A stretch of 64,000 nt of DNA from contig JAETXT010000005.1 in NCBI GenBank assembly GCA_019188255.1, forward strand, positions 4,154,001-4,218,000, given 5' to 3'. Numbering within the stretch: position 1 is the first letter of the stretch; every line of letters begins with the position of its first letter. Shown here one piece after another: positions 47,505 to 57,971 of this stretch. Under the pieces are notes generated by a model, which saw only the letters and a program-made list of their open reading frames with translations, was not told where the DNA came from and searched no databases. The DNA comes from Verticillium longisporum. Taxonomy: Eukaryota; Ascomycota; Sordariomycetes; Glomerellales; Plectosphaerellaceae. The position numbers and the translations under genes are program-made.

Positions 47505-48181
47505 TCTCTTAGGGGTCTCTAGGAAGATAGAATAATCGATGCTCTTCTCTAAATCTTAGTCTATTAACCTTTCTTATAACTATTCCCTTACTATGCTTAG
47601 TCCTCTCTTCTTAATTCCTACGATTAAATAATAGGCGATCCCCTATTAATCTTATACCTCCTTTAAATCCTAATATAATACTTTATCTCTCTCTTTACTT
47701 TATCCTGAAATATAATATAATATTTAAATTAAAGGTCCCTATTAAGTTCTAAATAGTTCTCTCTTAAGCTATTTAATATTATTTAATTTAAAGATATCTA
47801 TATATTCTAGGTTTCTATTTAATTCTTAAATATTTATTTTAATAAATATTTCCTATTAATTAATTAAGGTTTCTAGATTAATTCTTAATTATCTAATAGC
47901 TATAATTTAATACTTTTATATATCTTTCTTCTTATCTTAATTCTATTTTTTATTCTTTTATTATTTTTATTTAATAATTTAATAATTCTCTTCTATAATT
48001 AATTAATAAATAATAGCCTATTAATATAATTTTATTATTCTAATATTCTTCTATTCTCTTTCTTTATTTTAATTCTATTTAATTATTCTTATATTATTCT
48101 ATTCTTAAATAATAATTTAATAGGCTTCTTTTATAGCTAATTAGTAATTATTCACCTTTTAATATAGATTTATTAATCTAT
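47505..48181. repeat. AT-rich, RIP-like tract
   Basis: Nearly 700 bases dominated by A and T, with TTAAT, TATAAT and TTATT words and almost no CpG. The first part aligns by eye to 51461-51650, with the GC bases of that copy replaced by T or A here. This is the signature of repeat-induced point mutation on one repeat copy. Confidence 0.8.
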
Positions 48182-48183
48182 TA

Positions 48184-50041
48184 ACGTACATGTACAGTGA
48201 GTGGGCCAGTACAGTGAGTGGACCACTTTCGCGTTATTCTCCAAACTTCAACATTCCACCTTACTTTTCTCTACAACCAGTCATGGAAACACCTTCTCAA
48301 GACAGTCAGCTATTCCTTGCCCGTCAAGCAATGGAAAAAGATCCAGGGTTAAGCGCCCGACGTGCTGCAGCCATCTACAATGTCAGCCGAACGACTCTCG
48401 TTCGCCGCCAGAACGGCACCCCATCCCGAAGCGAAATCACATCCAAATTAAAGAAATTAACAATGCTAGAAGAGCAAACGATTGTCGAATACATACTAGA
48501 CCTAGATTCCCGATCATACCCCCTCGGTTGGATAGTGTTGGAGATATGGCGAATGTCCTGCTGGCGGCGCGCGACGCGCCACCCGTCGGACCGCGATGGG
48601 CTTCAAGATTCGTCAAACGACAACCTGCGCTCCGGACGCGTATCTTTCGAAAGTACGACTATAAGAGGGCCCAATGCGAAGATCCCGACGCGATAAACGC
48701 GTGGTTTACGCTCGTACGTAACATGGTCGCGAAGTACGGCGTGACGGACGAAGACACCTATAACTTCGATGAGACCGGTTTCCAAATGGGCGTTATCGCT
48801 AATGGAATGGTTGTTACAAACTCTGAAAGACGTTCTAACGTTAAGATGAGACAGCCGGGTAATCGGGAATGGGTTACAGTGATCCAGGGCGTTGGCGCGA
48901 CCGGATTCTGTGTCCCGCCATACATCGTTGTTGCGGGTAAATTTCACCTCTCGTCATGGTACGAAGAAGACGCGTTTCCTCGCGACTGGAAGGTCGCAAC
49001 CTCTCCAAACGGCTGGACTACGAATGATATTGGTCTCGATTGGATTCGGCACTTCGACCAACATACAAGGTCGCGTACTTCGGGCGCATTTCGCATTCTC
49101 ATCCTAGACGGCCACGAAAGCCACCACTCCGCCAAATTCGAGCTTTACTGTAAGGAGAATAAGATCATTACACTTTGTATGCCTCCTCATTCGTCCCATC
49201 TACTCCAACCTCTCGATGTCGGCTGTTTTGGACCGCTGAAGAAAGCGTACGGTCGGCAAATTGAGATGAAGATGAAGGCAGGTACAAACCATATCTCCAA
49301 GGAGGACTTCTTCCCAGCTTTTTTACGGCATTCCAGAATTCTATGACAGAAAAAAACATCCAGGGAGGTTTTCAAGGGGCTGGACTTACCCCCATGACCC
49401 AGAAGCAGTCCTTTCAAGGCTGGATGTGAAATTAAAGACACCAACGCCGCCAGGAACGTCTTCTGGACTCCCTAAGCCATGGGTGTGTAAGACTCCTACA
49501 AACCCGATTGAAGCCACTTCACAGTCCGAATTCATTAAGAATCGAATCTCCCGACACCAGGGAAGCTCACCAACATCAATGCTTCAGGCTATCGACCAAT
49601 ACACGAAGGGTACACACAAGATAATGCACCAGTTCGTCCTAATGGACGCAAGGCTCAAGATACTTGAAAGCGAGAATGCTACCCTTAGCCGACGTCGGAG
49701 AGCTAAAAAGTACGTCTCAGGGAAGGAGGGAGTATGACTCTAGGTGATGGACAAGACCAGATTGCCCAGAAGGAGGTAGATGTTCAGATGAGGGAGGAAA
49801 CGAGGCAGAATCCGGGTCGCGCGACTCGGGCTATACCGAAGAAACGGACCTGTGGCACCTGTGGAAATACTGGCCATAACGCGAGAACTTGTCAGATGAC
49901 TATATTATCTTCTGAATAAGGTAATGGGGCGTGATTTCAATTGATTTCCTATGTTTTTGTTTAGTTCTGGGTTGGAATGTTTGTCGGGTCGAGGTGAGGT
50001 GGTCCACTCACTGTACTGGCCCACTCACTGTGCATGTACGT
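48184..50041 (+). mobile_element. pogo/Fot-family DNA transposon, complete with TIRs and TA duplications
   Basis: 1858 bp element. The TIRs are about 45 bp with one mismatch; they start ACGTACATG and hold a doubled GTACAGTGAGTGG motif (left 48184-48228, right about 49997-50041). Both ends are flanked by TA (48182-48183 and 50042-50043), the target duplication of Tc1/mariner/pogo elements. It encodes one transposase. GC content is normal, with no RIP-like decay, although it sits at the edge of a heavily AT-rich tract, so it inserted after that tract was mutated. Confidence 0.93.
48283..49919 (+). CDS. pogo-family transposase with zinc knuckle, frame broken four times
   Basis: Domains in order: psq-type helix-turn-helix (SARRAAAIYNVSRTTLVRR), CENP-B-like DNA-binding part (VGPRWASRFVKRQPALRTRI), and a DDE_1 catalytic core with acidic residues in YNFDETGF, ILDGHESHHS and LLQPLDVGCFGPLKKAYG. 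A C-terminal CCHC knuckle follows (CGTCGNTGHNARTC). The frame shifts -1 at C 48519-48523, T 49319-49324, C 49389-49393 and A 49705-49709. One extra base at each gives 1641 nt, 547 codons, restoring YPPRLDSVGDM, FPAFFTAFQNSM, LTPHDPEAVL and KKVRLREGGSM. The start is ATG 48283, just inside the left TIR. Intact coding after correction plus intact TIRs suggests a recently active copy, if the frame breaks are sequence errors. Confidence 0.9.
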
Positions 50042-50043
50042 TA

Positions 50044-51230
50044 TGCCTACAAGATTCTTGTTATGAGACCCGGAACGGACCTGCAGGGTTTGTCCAAAGG
50101 AAGACACAGGAAATCAGCATCGATGCGAAGCGTCTGCGATCCAAAGTACTGGAAGACGAAATCAGGTACACATCTCTTTCCGCGGAAAATGATGTCATGA
50201 AAAAGAAATCTCATGAACCGATCACTATATTTGATGGTCCGGAACCCTTTAGGCTCCGTGTAAGCTCTGTGTAATTATCATAATACCGATATTTCACAAG
50301 CTGAACACCACAGGTAGTTGGCAGGTGCAATTTGATTGCTCATATGGATCTTGAAACCCTGGTCGCTTCTCACAAGCTGAATTCCTCAGCTTTCAGTGTT
50401 TAATAGGGACAAAACTGCTCCTGAAAAAGCTGGCGTGCACGTCCTCCGCGAATAAATTTGAGGTCACTGCAGATTCATTCTGATCTGAGAGTCCGCTGAG
50501 ATGTTGCTGATTCATTATGCATTATGCTTTCTGAGCGTCGCGAAGTCGACTGAGATCGGGTGGAAGTGGCAGCACGTTATTGAACTGTTGCTTTAAGGAG
50601 GGAGAATGCCGCGGCGCGAAGTACGTGAACTCGAGAGTAGCACGCATTTCCCCTGTAGTGTCGAAGCTCCACCTCACCTGAGGAAATAGGAGGTGGTCAC
50701 CGAGGCAGGATGATGGCACAATCATCTCATGGACTGAGTAGGACCGCCCTCAGACTGTGCTACATCTTGATTTTGTTGTTTGTACAAGGGGCTAAGGCTG
50801 CGCCTGCAGAAAAGTTCACCCGTGCCATGGAGATTGGGGCTTATACTTCGCCATGGTTGAAGCCAATCTGCGCCGCTGCAAGTATGTGGCGGGTTCAAGC
50901 ACAATGCCGAAGGGAAGTTCAAACTATTATCGCGGCAGTTTTTGCGCTCGTCACGTCTACATGGTCAACCCGGCGATTTCCACGGGCTCACAGGTGAGGA
51001 TAAATAGATTTGGAACAAGCTCCCAACATTCAATGAGCCCTCAACGACCTAGGCTCCCCAATTCACCAACCGAGATCCGCATCGACAAGTTGCCATGAAG
51101 CGAGGCATGACCTGCGGACAACAGTCAAGGAACCGGTAATTCCACCACGAACACCTTCATCGGGCCAGACAGGGGATGCAACAGTACAGTAACGAACCGC
51201 ATCGGCCAACGCAGCCAGCATGCTAGAAGT
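50044..51230. other. accessory relic region
   Basis: Two fragments look protein-like but no whole gene is supported. 50060-50274 (+) encodes a charged, coiled-coil-like stretch (DAKRLRSKVLEDEIRYTSLS), perhaps the tail of a lost gene next to the transposon. 50710-50997 (+) begins with a signal-peptide-like segment (RTALRLCYILILLFVQGAKA), then changes frame to NYYRGSFCARHVYMVNPAIS. Both are unidentified. Confidence 0.35.
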
Positions 51231-51392
51231 TGTGTCACCTCATATGTATCCGCGATGCATGCGCAGGGGCGTGCATGCGTTTGTCTGGCGGAATCTTTGA
51301 TTAAGTCGTTGTTTGTACTGCGACACGCCTCTATATAACCATTGAGTATACAGCATATCGTTGCTCAATTTTCCAGCTTGGATTCGTTCACA
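51231..51392 (+). repeat. possible solo LTR
   Basis: 162 bases beginning TGTGTCACCT and ending TTCACA, with a TATA box (CTATATAACC) at 51331-51340, as in small fungal LTRs. No target duplication recognised and no second LTR seen, so this is tentative. Confidence 0.35.
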
Positions 51393-51394
51393 GA

Positions 51395-51680
51395 CGGAGA
51401 GGGGTTTCTAGTGACTCGATTTCTGTCAAGGAGTTCTAGCGACGAGTGAAGGATAGCAACTGTTAGTCTCCTGGGGGTCTCTCGTCCGGTAGAATAATCG
51501 ATACCCTCCTCTGACTATGGTACGGCGACCCTCCTTATAAGTAAGGTAGTCCCTCGTAGCGCTCGGTCCCCCCTTGTGCTCTGCAACCTTTTGCCAAACA
51601 GCTGGTGTCCCGCAGTTGTCCCCTAGTTGCTCGAGGGCCCTGACAACTTCTCCCTAATCCAGTCTCTCTACTTAGCATGC
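51395..51680 (+). repeat. second copy of the STAND-tail/AT-tract segment
   Basis: Matches 47425-47700 by eye: both hold AGGAGT, TTAGTCTCYTRGGGGTCTCT and AGAATAATCGAT in the same order, followed by CTTATAA and a T/C-rich stretch. This copy keeps GC bases that are A or T in the first copy. Confidence 0.7.
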
Positions 51681-51819
51681 GGTGGAGTGGGATTCTTGCA
51701 GCTCTTGGTCTCGCTATAAAACACGTAGCAACTTTTGATGTATTTGCCCAGTCCATGGCATGTTGCTCCTTCTCCGAGACCATACAGCGAGCGGCAAGCT
51801 TGCATCCAGCAGGTTGGCA

Positions 51820-52250
51820 ACACGCTGCATTACGGATATAGCGACTGGCAAGCCAATATCGCGCAAAGGGGCCGGCATTGACGCTTTCGCCTCGTGAGTA
51901 AAGGCAGCGTATCCGCGAGCTTCTTCCTGGACATGTGCTCACAGGCGCTCCACAGGAACATCGCGAGGGACGAGCAGGCCAATGTTGCAATTGACCAAGC
52001 ATTTGAAGTTGCTGGTGCGCAGGGCTTCAGGCTCTTCTTCTCGTTCGAGGACGCGGGGCTTGGTAATTAGGAGAAGGACAAGGTTCTCGGACTCATCAAC
52101 AAATGGAAAGGATCCAAAGCCTACTACCACTATAACGGACATCCTCTAGTGTCAAACTTTGAAGGTCCCGATGCTGCTGCAGATTGACCAGAGATCAAGG
52201 CCGCCGCTGGCTGTTTCTTTGTAACAGACCGGTCTTCTCTGGTATGTGAT
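51820..52250 (+). pseudogene. GH71 alpha-1,3-glucanase (mutanase) fragment
   Basis: Recognisable GH71 pieces in the plus frames: GYSDWQANIA, then after a frame change GAGIDAFA, then AFEVAGAQGFRLFFSFEDAG, VLGLINKWKGSKAYYHYNGH, PLVSNFEGPDAAAD and AAAGCFFVTDRSSL. At least two stop codons interrupt it: TAG at 52067-52069, and TGA at 52184-52186 where the family has Trp, a G-to-A change compatible with RIP. The 5' end, carbohydrate-binding part and 3' half are missing. GH71 enzymes degrade alpha-1,3-glucan in fungal walls. This is a dead relic beside other repeats. Confidence 0.75.
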
Positions 52251-52862
52251 GCTCATCCGTGCCTCTCGTATTGGACTTACAAGTTCTTCACCGACATGTT
52301 CTTGTAGCATGGCGTTGCTGTTGTCGTCGACACCGAATGCAGACCTCATGGAAAGTTAGCATTCGGTCTGGAGTAATCGAGACTCGGTTGAATCAATGTT
52401 TGCAGGTCGCCGAGTCAGCACGCCGACGCTGAGCCAACAGCTTGCATGGACCCACCGTGTCTCGCTGTCAGATCGCAACATGGTTGATGACGGAATTTGT
52501 TGGGATTCCGTCACTTCTCCGAGTACCTATTTATGCTTTCATTCGCCCGCCTTCGCACCCGTTCTTCGGTCTGCTGTCTTGAATGCTGGTCTGTATTGAG
52601 CTATGCCCAGGAAACACCCAAACGCCAAACGTGGCGCACCCACGCCCACGACCCCGGACAATGCACCGGAGATCCCCAAACACCAGCGCAGCGCGTATGC
52701 CAATCGTAAGCCAAAGCACAAGGGGGATATCCTACATCTACAAGGCAGCCGCCTAGATCCTCATGACAATTTCCCTGCCCGCCTTTCGAAAAGAAAACCT
52801 TTCACGCACACATGCTTCGAATGACTGTCCCTTCACACGGTTTGCGACTCGACAAATGCCAC
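52251..52862. other. intergenic, no gene seen
   Basis: Follows the GH71 relic and ends at the 3' end of the next minus-strand gene. Possible degraded continuation of the relic, but nothing I can align with confidence. Confidence 0.4.
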
Positions 52863-53990
52863 TCATGAATCCTGCGTCATGTGGGCGAGATCAAGCTCGT
52901 TCTGCACGAGCCTCTCGAAATCCTCGCGATCGATACCCGAGGCCTGCGACAGCTGCCACAAGCTGCGAATGCTCTTGGACACGTGCTGCTTGATGGCGAA
53001 GCCGCTGGCCTCCTGCCTGCCGGCCATCTCCTCGAAGCGCTCGACGGTGCGGCTGCCGTTGCTGCTGGCGCTCGACGCCGGGCGCGGGTGCAGCACCTGA
53101 GCGGCTCGCCGCTCGGCCTCGAGATCGGGGCCGGGGCTCGCAGGCTTCTCGGCCTGGGGCTGGACGAGCATGCGGGCAGGTGGTGATACCTCGGGCTGCT
53201 GCTGCGACTGGGCGAGCGGCTCCTCGTCAGGGTCGTGGTTGTCCATGGCTGGCTGCACATCGTCATACTGAGCGTAGTAGCTGTCCTCCGTCGAGTCGGT
53301 ACGGAACATGCCGAGGTGCGAGGAGGGCTGGGGCGCCAGGGGCGCGGGAGATCGCTGGGGAGCCGGTGACCGGGCGGGCGTCTCGTTGTACTGGTTCCAG
53401 TAGTCGTCGTTGCCTTCGTCAATATCGGGCGTACCGGAGAAGCCTGGCGTGACCGAAGCCGCCGCAGGTGCCGCCTTCCCCTCCTCGAAGGCCTTGTCGG
53501 CCTCTGCAATGGTCGAGTGGCCGGCGAAATCTGCAAAAGGGTTCGGCTTCTCGGCGACAGTCACCTCTCCGACCCTCCACCCATCGCCGCCGCCATCCTG
53601 GTCGCCAACGCAGTACACAAGCTTAAAGGCGAGCTCGAGCTCCTCCAGGACCACAAAGGCGTTGAGGGTTTCGAGATCGAGACGGCGGTACTTTGTCTTG
53701 GCATCATACTCCCAGTCGACCTCGACCTCACCGGACACCTGGTGAGGCTCGAGACGGCCGCTCTGGACGACCTCGGAGAGACGGGCCGTTTTGGCGGCAT
53801 CGTAGCTGAGCTGGCGAAGCCAGGGCTCTGTGCTGTTGCGGCCAAGAAGCTGGTCTCTTTGCCTCTGCATGTGGGAGAGCAGAGGCAGGACACCGATGGC
53901 GGGCTGTTTTGAGACGGCGGCGGCAGGGAGAGCGGGCAGGATGGGGGCCAGCAGGGCGCCAATGTTTGGCATCTCGACTCTGGAAGACAT
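52863..53990 (-). CDS. conserved fungal protein of unknown function
   Basis: Single exon, 375 residues, MSSRVEMPNIGALLAPILPA. The N-terminal third is hydrophobic-helical and ordered (LSHMQRQRDQLLGRNSTEPW, VDWEYDAKTKYRRLDLETLN, FVVLEELELAFKLVYCVGD). The middle is Pro/Gln/Ser-rich and likely disordered (YWNQYNETPARSPAPQRSPA). The C-terminal helix RSLWQLSQASGIDREDFERL is well formed. No catalytic motif, signal peptide or membrane segment. I do not recognise a named family; the ordered ends separated by a disordered linker suggest an adaptor, which is inference. The frame is intact. Confidence 0.8.
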   Translation of the reverse strand: MSSRVEMPNIGALLAPILPALPAAAVSKQPAIGVLPLLSHMQRQRDQLLGRNSTEPWLRQLSYDAAKTARLSEVVQSGRLEPHQVSGEVEVDWEYDAKTKYRRLDLETLNAFVVLEELELAFKLVYCVGDQDGGGDGWRVGEVTVAEKPNPFADFAGHSTIAEADKAFEEGKAAPAAASVTPGFSGTPDIDEGNDDYWNQYNETPARSPAPQRSPAPLAPQPSSHLGMFRTDSTEDSYYAQYDDVQPAMDNHDPDEEPLAQSQQQPEVSPPARMLVQPQAEKPASPGPDLEAERRAAQVLHPRPASSASSNGSRTVERFEEMAGRQEASGFAIKQHVSKSIRSLWQLSQASGIDREDFERLVQNELDLAHMTQDS

Positions 53991-55471
53991 GATGGAGGTG
54001 TGTTTTGACGCCGAATGCGAGGCGTTCGTGGAGGAGGAAGAAGGGAAAAAGGACGAGGTTGTTCAGAGAGGGGTATCCAAAAGTGAGTGACGAAGGGAGG
54101 CAGTGATGATGTCGAGGACTGCGCGGTGGTGGGCGGGTGTCACATGCACATGCTTCGTGAGCAGTCGACCAACGGAAAAGGAAGAGTCTGTCTGTCTGGC
54201 GTCGCAGGTATGGCGTCGTGGCGCACGAAAGCTGGTTGTGGTCGTGAGGATGGAGTACGTTATGATGATGCAAGGCGGAGAAGGAAGGTGAGTGAGGTGA
54301 GAAGACGACGAGAGAGAGAGAGAGAGAGAGAGATGTCGTCTCGTCTCGTCTCGCATGGCTCCTGCCCGAGTTTGGCGTCGCACCGCAACAGGCTCGAGGC
54401 AACTCCCTCTGGTCCGCGCCTGATGGGTCTGCTGGGTCCCTGCTTCCCTCTTTCGCTGAGGTCTGAGGTCACAGGTGGTGCGCCTCGAGCCAATGAGGCG
54501 CCGCGGGGCGTCCTGGTTTCGGACGAGAGGAGCCAGTGAGCGGGTGAAGAATTGCGGTTATGACCGAAGTGGGGGGCGGGACCTGGCTCGTGCGGCGGGG
54601 CTTAGGTGCTTTAGCTGTTAGACCTGGATGCGTTGCCGGGAATCGAACTCCAGGCTCCAGGCTCTCGATGGTTTTGGCTTTGGCTTGTGAATCTCACGAT
54701 GCACTGCTCCGGATGCATTACGATGCTACTTGCCTGCTTGCCTGCTTGCCTGCCTGACATGGCTTCTGCATTGTGCCAGCACAACTTGTTTCTGAAGACT
54801 CCATGAACTTGCAGAAATCTGTTTGAAACGAATCATTAAATGCACATAGACCATGCCAATGTCACTATGCCCAGGAACAGACTGTACCATAGCGACCGGA
54901 ATCGCGGTGCTTCGGAACTGGGTGTCGGTACACTGCTTCAGACCTTCCCTTCAGTGGACGGAAGAACACAACGCCTGTGCACAGGGACATGGACGCGGTG
55001 GGTCAACCTGGCGTCTGGCCCTTACAGTCCGCCGTAGCTGACGGAAGAACAGCGGCCTGTAGCGGGACAACAACCGCTACGCTACTATGCGCCTGGAGCC
55101 TTGTACCTCATCTCGTGGCCATGTCGTCACAAATTCCAGGGGTCCCGCGATAAGAGGATAAGGAAAGAAGGGAAGTGACTGATTTTGCCGTCGCAGGAAG
55201 ACATTGGCACGCGACAACACCCTTCAGTCACTACATCAGTCATTACCATCAGCTCCTTTATTGCACTCGCACGCCATTATAAGAAGCCATTGGTCAACTT
55301 CATCAAATATTCGACCATCCAGCATCATCACCACGCTCAGCTCGAATCGCCAGCTCGCGCTGTGTCGCACTCAAGCTGTGTGGCACTCACGCCTTGGTCC
55401 GAAGCCCCAAATCAACAACCCTCCCTGCCCCCCGCCGCGCTCCTAGCGGCCACAATAGGAGACCCGGATGA
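53991..55471. other. divergent intergenic region
   Basis: 1.5 kb between the unknown gene (-) and the TPP carrier (+). No gene supported. It contains a GA-microsatellite at 54310-54333. A tRNA T-arm-like string (GTTCGATTCCC on the minus strand near 54640) does not fold into a tRNA. Confidence 0.5.
54310..54333. repeat. (GA)n microsatellite
   Basis: About 12 perfect GA units upstream of the unknown minus-strand gene. Confidence 0.9.
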
Positions 55472-56520
55472 ATGTCCTCGAGCGCAACACGCCTCAAGGA
55501 TGAGGGATCCAAGCTCCAGGTCGTGACGGCCGGTGCGACAGCCGGCCTCGTCTCACGGTGAGCCTCCACCTCCGCAGTCCTCTTCTCGGGCTACTCTAAC
55601 GAGGTCTCTCCTACAGCTTCGTCATCGCGCCCCTCGACGTCGTCAAGATCCGACTCCAGCTGCAGTCCCACTCCCTCTCCGACCCCCTCTCCCACCCCGC
55701 CGCCCAGGGTGGGCCCATCTACAAGGGCACCCTCTCGACGCTCCGCCACATCCTCCGCAGCGAGGGGCTGCCGGGCCTCTGGAAGGGCAACGTGCCCGCC
55801 GAGCTCATGTACCTCTGCTACGGCGGCATCCAGTTCACAGCCTACCGCGCGGCGACGCAGCTGCTGCGCGGCGGCGCCCACGGCGGCACCGAGGACGACC
55901 GCCACCTACCGCACGCCGTCGAGTCCTTCGTCGCCGGTGCCGCCGCCGGCGCCGCCGCCACGACGGCCACCTACCCGCTCGACCTGCTGCGCACGCGCTT
56001 CGCCGCCCAGGGCAACGACCGCGACTATGCCTCGCTGCGGGGCGCCGTCGCCGAGATTTACCGCGACGAGGGCCCGCGCGGCTTCTTCCGCGGCCTCGGC
56101 CCCGGCGTCGCCCAGATTGTGCCGTACATGGGCATGTTCTTTGCCGCCTACGAGGGGTTTCGCCTGCACCTCGGCGCGCTCGAGCTGCCGTGGGGCGGCG
56201 GCGACGCGACGGCCGGCGTCATGGCGAGCGTCATGGCCAAGACGGCCGTGTTCCCGCTCGACCTCGTGCGGAAGCGCATCCAGGTGCAGGGCCCGACGCG
56301 GGCGCGCTACGTGCACAAGAACATCCCCGAGTACCAGGGCGCTTTGGGAGCGCTCCGGACGATCCTCAAGGTCGAGGGCGTCAGGGGCATGTATCGTGGT
56401 CTTGTCGTCAGTCTCGTCAAGGCGGCGCCGGGGAGTGCTGTGACGGTGTGGACGTATGAGAGGATGCTCAACTGGCTGATCCGCAGGGACGGTTCTGGGT
56501 CGGACGAAGGGCGGGTGTGA
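55472..56520 (+). CDS. TPC1: mitochondrial thiamine pyrophosphate carrier
   Basis: Inner-membrane carrier importing thiamine pyrophosphate into mitochondria. Two exons, 55472-55557 and 55617-56520; the 59-nt intron (donor GTGAGC, acceptor CTACAG) splits Arg in [13 protein letters not shown]. Total 329 residues. All three carrier repeats are present with PxDxxxxR signatures: [24 protein letters not shown] and [12 protein letters not shown]. The start [16 protein letters not shown] and the second-repeat region [20 protein letters not shown] are typical of the Tpc1 subfamily. The frame is intact. Confidence 0.9.
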
Positions 56521-57190
56521 GGGACTCTACCTTGCCATGTATCACTGCTGTACTACCATTCATTGTACGATTGCAAGTTAGACGAAGAATAATCATTTGG
56601 CCAGATTGCCTACCATGCATATTTACAGGGACAGACCATCAGCCGAACCAGCGACAAATCACAATCGTAACGTCGTATCAGAGAGGGCCCAAAACACCCC
56701 GATCTGCTTGGTCCATGTACGCCAAAACTACCCCTGGAAGACCTCACGGTCCAGACCGGGCGGCACACACATCCGCATCCAGCAACCTTATCAATGAGAC
56801 GCACGGCGCACGGCACACGCTGCCCCTGGCGAAGAAGCCCGTCCGCGGCCGCAAGCCCCACCAACCGTTACTCTCGACAAAGCCCGAATGCGAGGCGAAC
56901 CACCCGCTAGGAGCTGACCGGCTCGACGGCCCCCAATCTCCTGTGCATCCGCGCGCCCCCAACATCTCAAAGAAGAAGAGAGCTTCTCTGGCTTTTTTTG
57001 CTTGGCTTCAGCTGGCCAGCCTTGCGGTTCATTGCCTCTCTTTTTTGTTGTTTGCTTTGCCCCTCGGCGATGCCCCGATCGAGTGTTCAGTCCACTGCGT
57101 CCTGACACGAACTTTCACGAACTCTCATTTCCGCCCCATCCGGCGCAAGACCAGCCAGCAGCAGCACACCAAAACACCACACCGCCGAGC
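56521..57190. other. intergenic, WSC gene promoter
   Basis: 670 bases between two plus-strand genes. No gene seen; an open frame continues into the WSC gene, but it lacks protein-like features upstream of ATG 57191. Confidence 0.55.
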
Positions 57191-57682
57191 ATGCTCCTCC
57201 CCACGGCCCCCCGACCCCTCCTGGTCCTCGCCCTCGCGGCCCTCGCAGCAGCCCAGTCCCCGACGGTCTACACCCCCGACAAGCGCAGCAGCCCCTACGC
57301 CTACGAGGGCTGCTACAACGAGACGACGACGCTCTCCTCGAGCAACACGCGCGCCCTCTCCGGCGGCGTCTCCCAGCTCGGCTTCGGCAACATGACGGTG
57401 CCGCTGTGCCTCGACTACTGCCGCCGCGGCACCGCCGCCGCGTACAAGTACGCCGGCCTGCAGTACGCGCGCGAGTGCTGGTGCGCCCAGCGCCTGTCGG
57501 GGCTCAGCGAGGAGATGCCCGACGGCGACTGCGACCTGCCGTGCGACGGCGACGCCGGCATGGTCTGCGGCGGCGACATGCGGTTGAGCTTGTACGTGGT
57601 CGAGAGCGGTGCTGCGTTGAGGCGGGCGGCGGGGTGGGGGGGGATGGCGTGTGGGCTTGTTGCTGTTTCGGCCTTGTTGTAG
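57191..57682 (+). CDS. small WSC-domain secreted/GPI-type protein
   Basis: Single exon, 163 residues from MLLPTAPRPLLVLALAALAAA, a signal peptide. One WSC domain with its cysteines in the expected order: YEGCYNETT, VPLCLDYCRRG, ARECWCAQRLSG and DCDLPCDGDAGMVCGGDMRL. The C-terminus is hydrophobic without a basic tail (GMACGLVAVSALL), as in a GPI-anchor signal. WSC domains bind wall glucan; this short form lacks the Ser/Thr stalk and cytoplasmic tail of Wsc stress sensors, so it is more likely a wall-associated protein. Confidence 0.88.
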   Translation: MLLPTAPRPLLVLALAALAAAQSPTVYTPDKRSSPYAYEGCYNETTTLSSSNTRALSGGVSQLGFGNMTVPLCLDYCRRGTAAAYKYAGLQYARECWCAQRLSGLSEEMPDGDCDLPCDGDAGMVCGGDMRLSLYVVESGAALRRAAGWGGMACGLVAVSALL

Positions 57683-57971
57683 GGCGTCTTTACTTACCAT
57701 TCATTTCACATGCCGCAGCAGAAAAGAGGAAAAAAATAAAAATAGACGACGGGCAAATGCCATGCGAGAGTTTCATTAACCGTTGGACCGATTAGATACC
57801 CCGGACGGTCCTTGATTTTTGGGGTGGGGAATGCCCTCATTGATAGTCTCGAGGCTCTCTACACTATGCCTCTCATAAATACGTACACGACAAATACATA
57901 CAACCCTCACCAACAACACCGAAACAAAAAAAAAATGGTATCCTGTCATGAATCATAGAACGCTGTCGTCT

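Noticed and set aside
47505..48181. AT-rich tract as a centromere or replication origin
   Set aside because: Too short, and it aligns with a GC-normal copy at 51.4 kb, which supports RIP of a repeat instead.
54600..54700. Possible tRNA on the minus strand (T-arm-like GTTCGATTCCC)
   Set aside because: Flanking bases do not form the T stem, and no acceptor or anticodon stem pairs.
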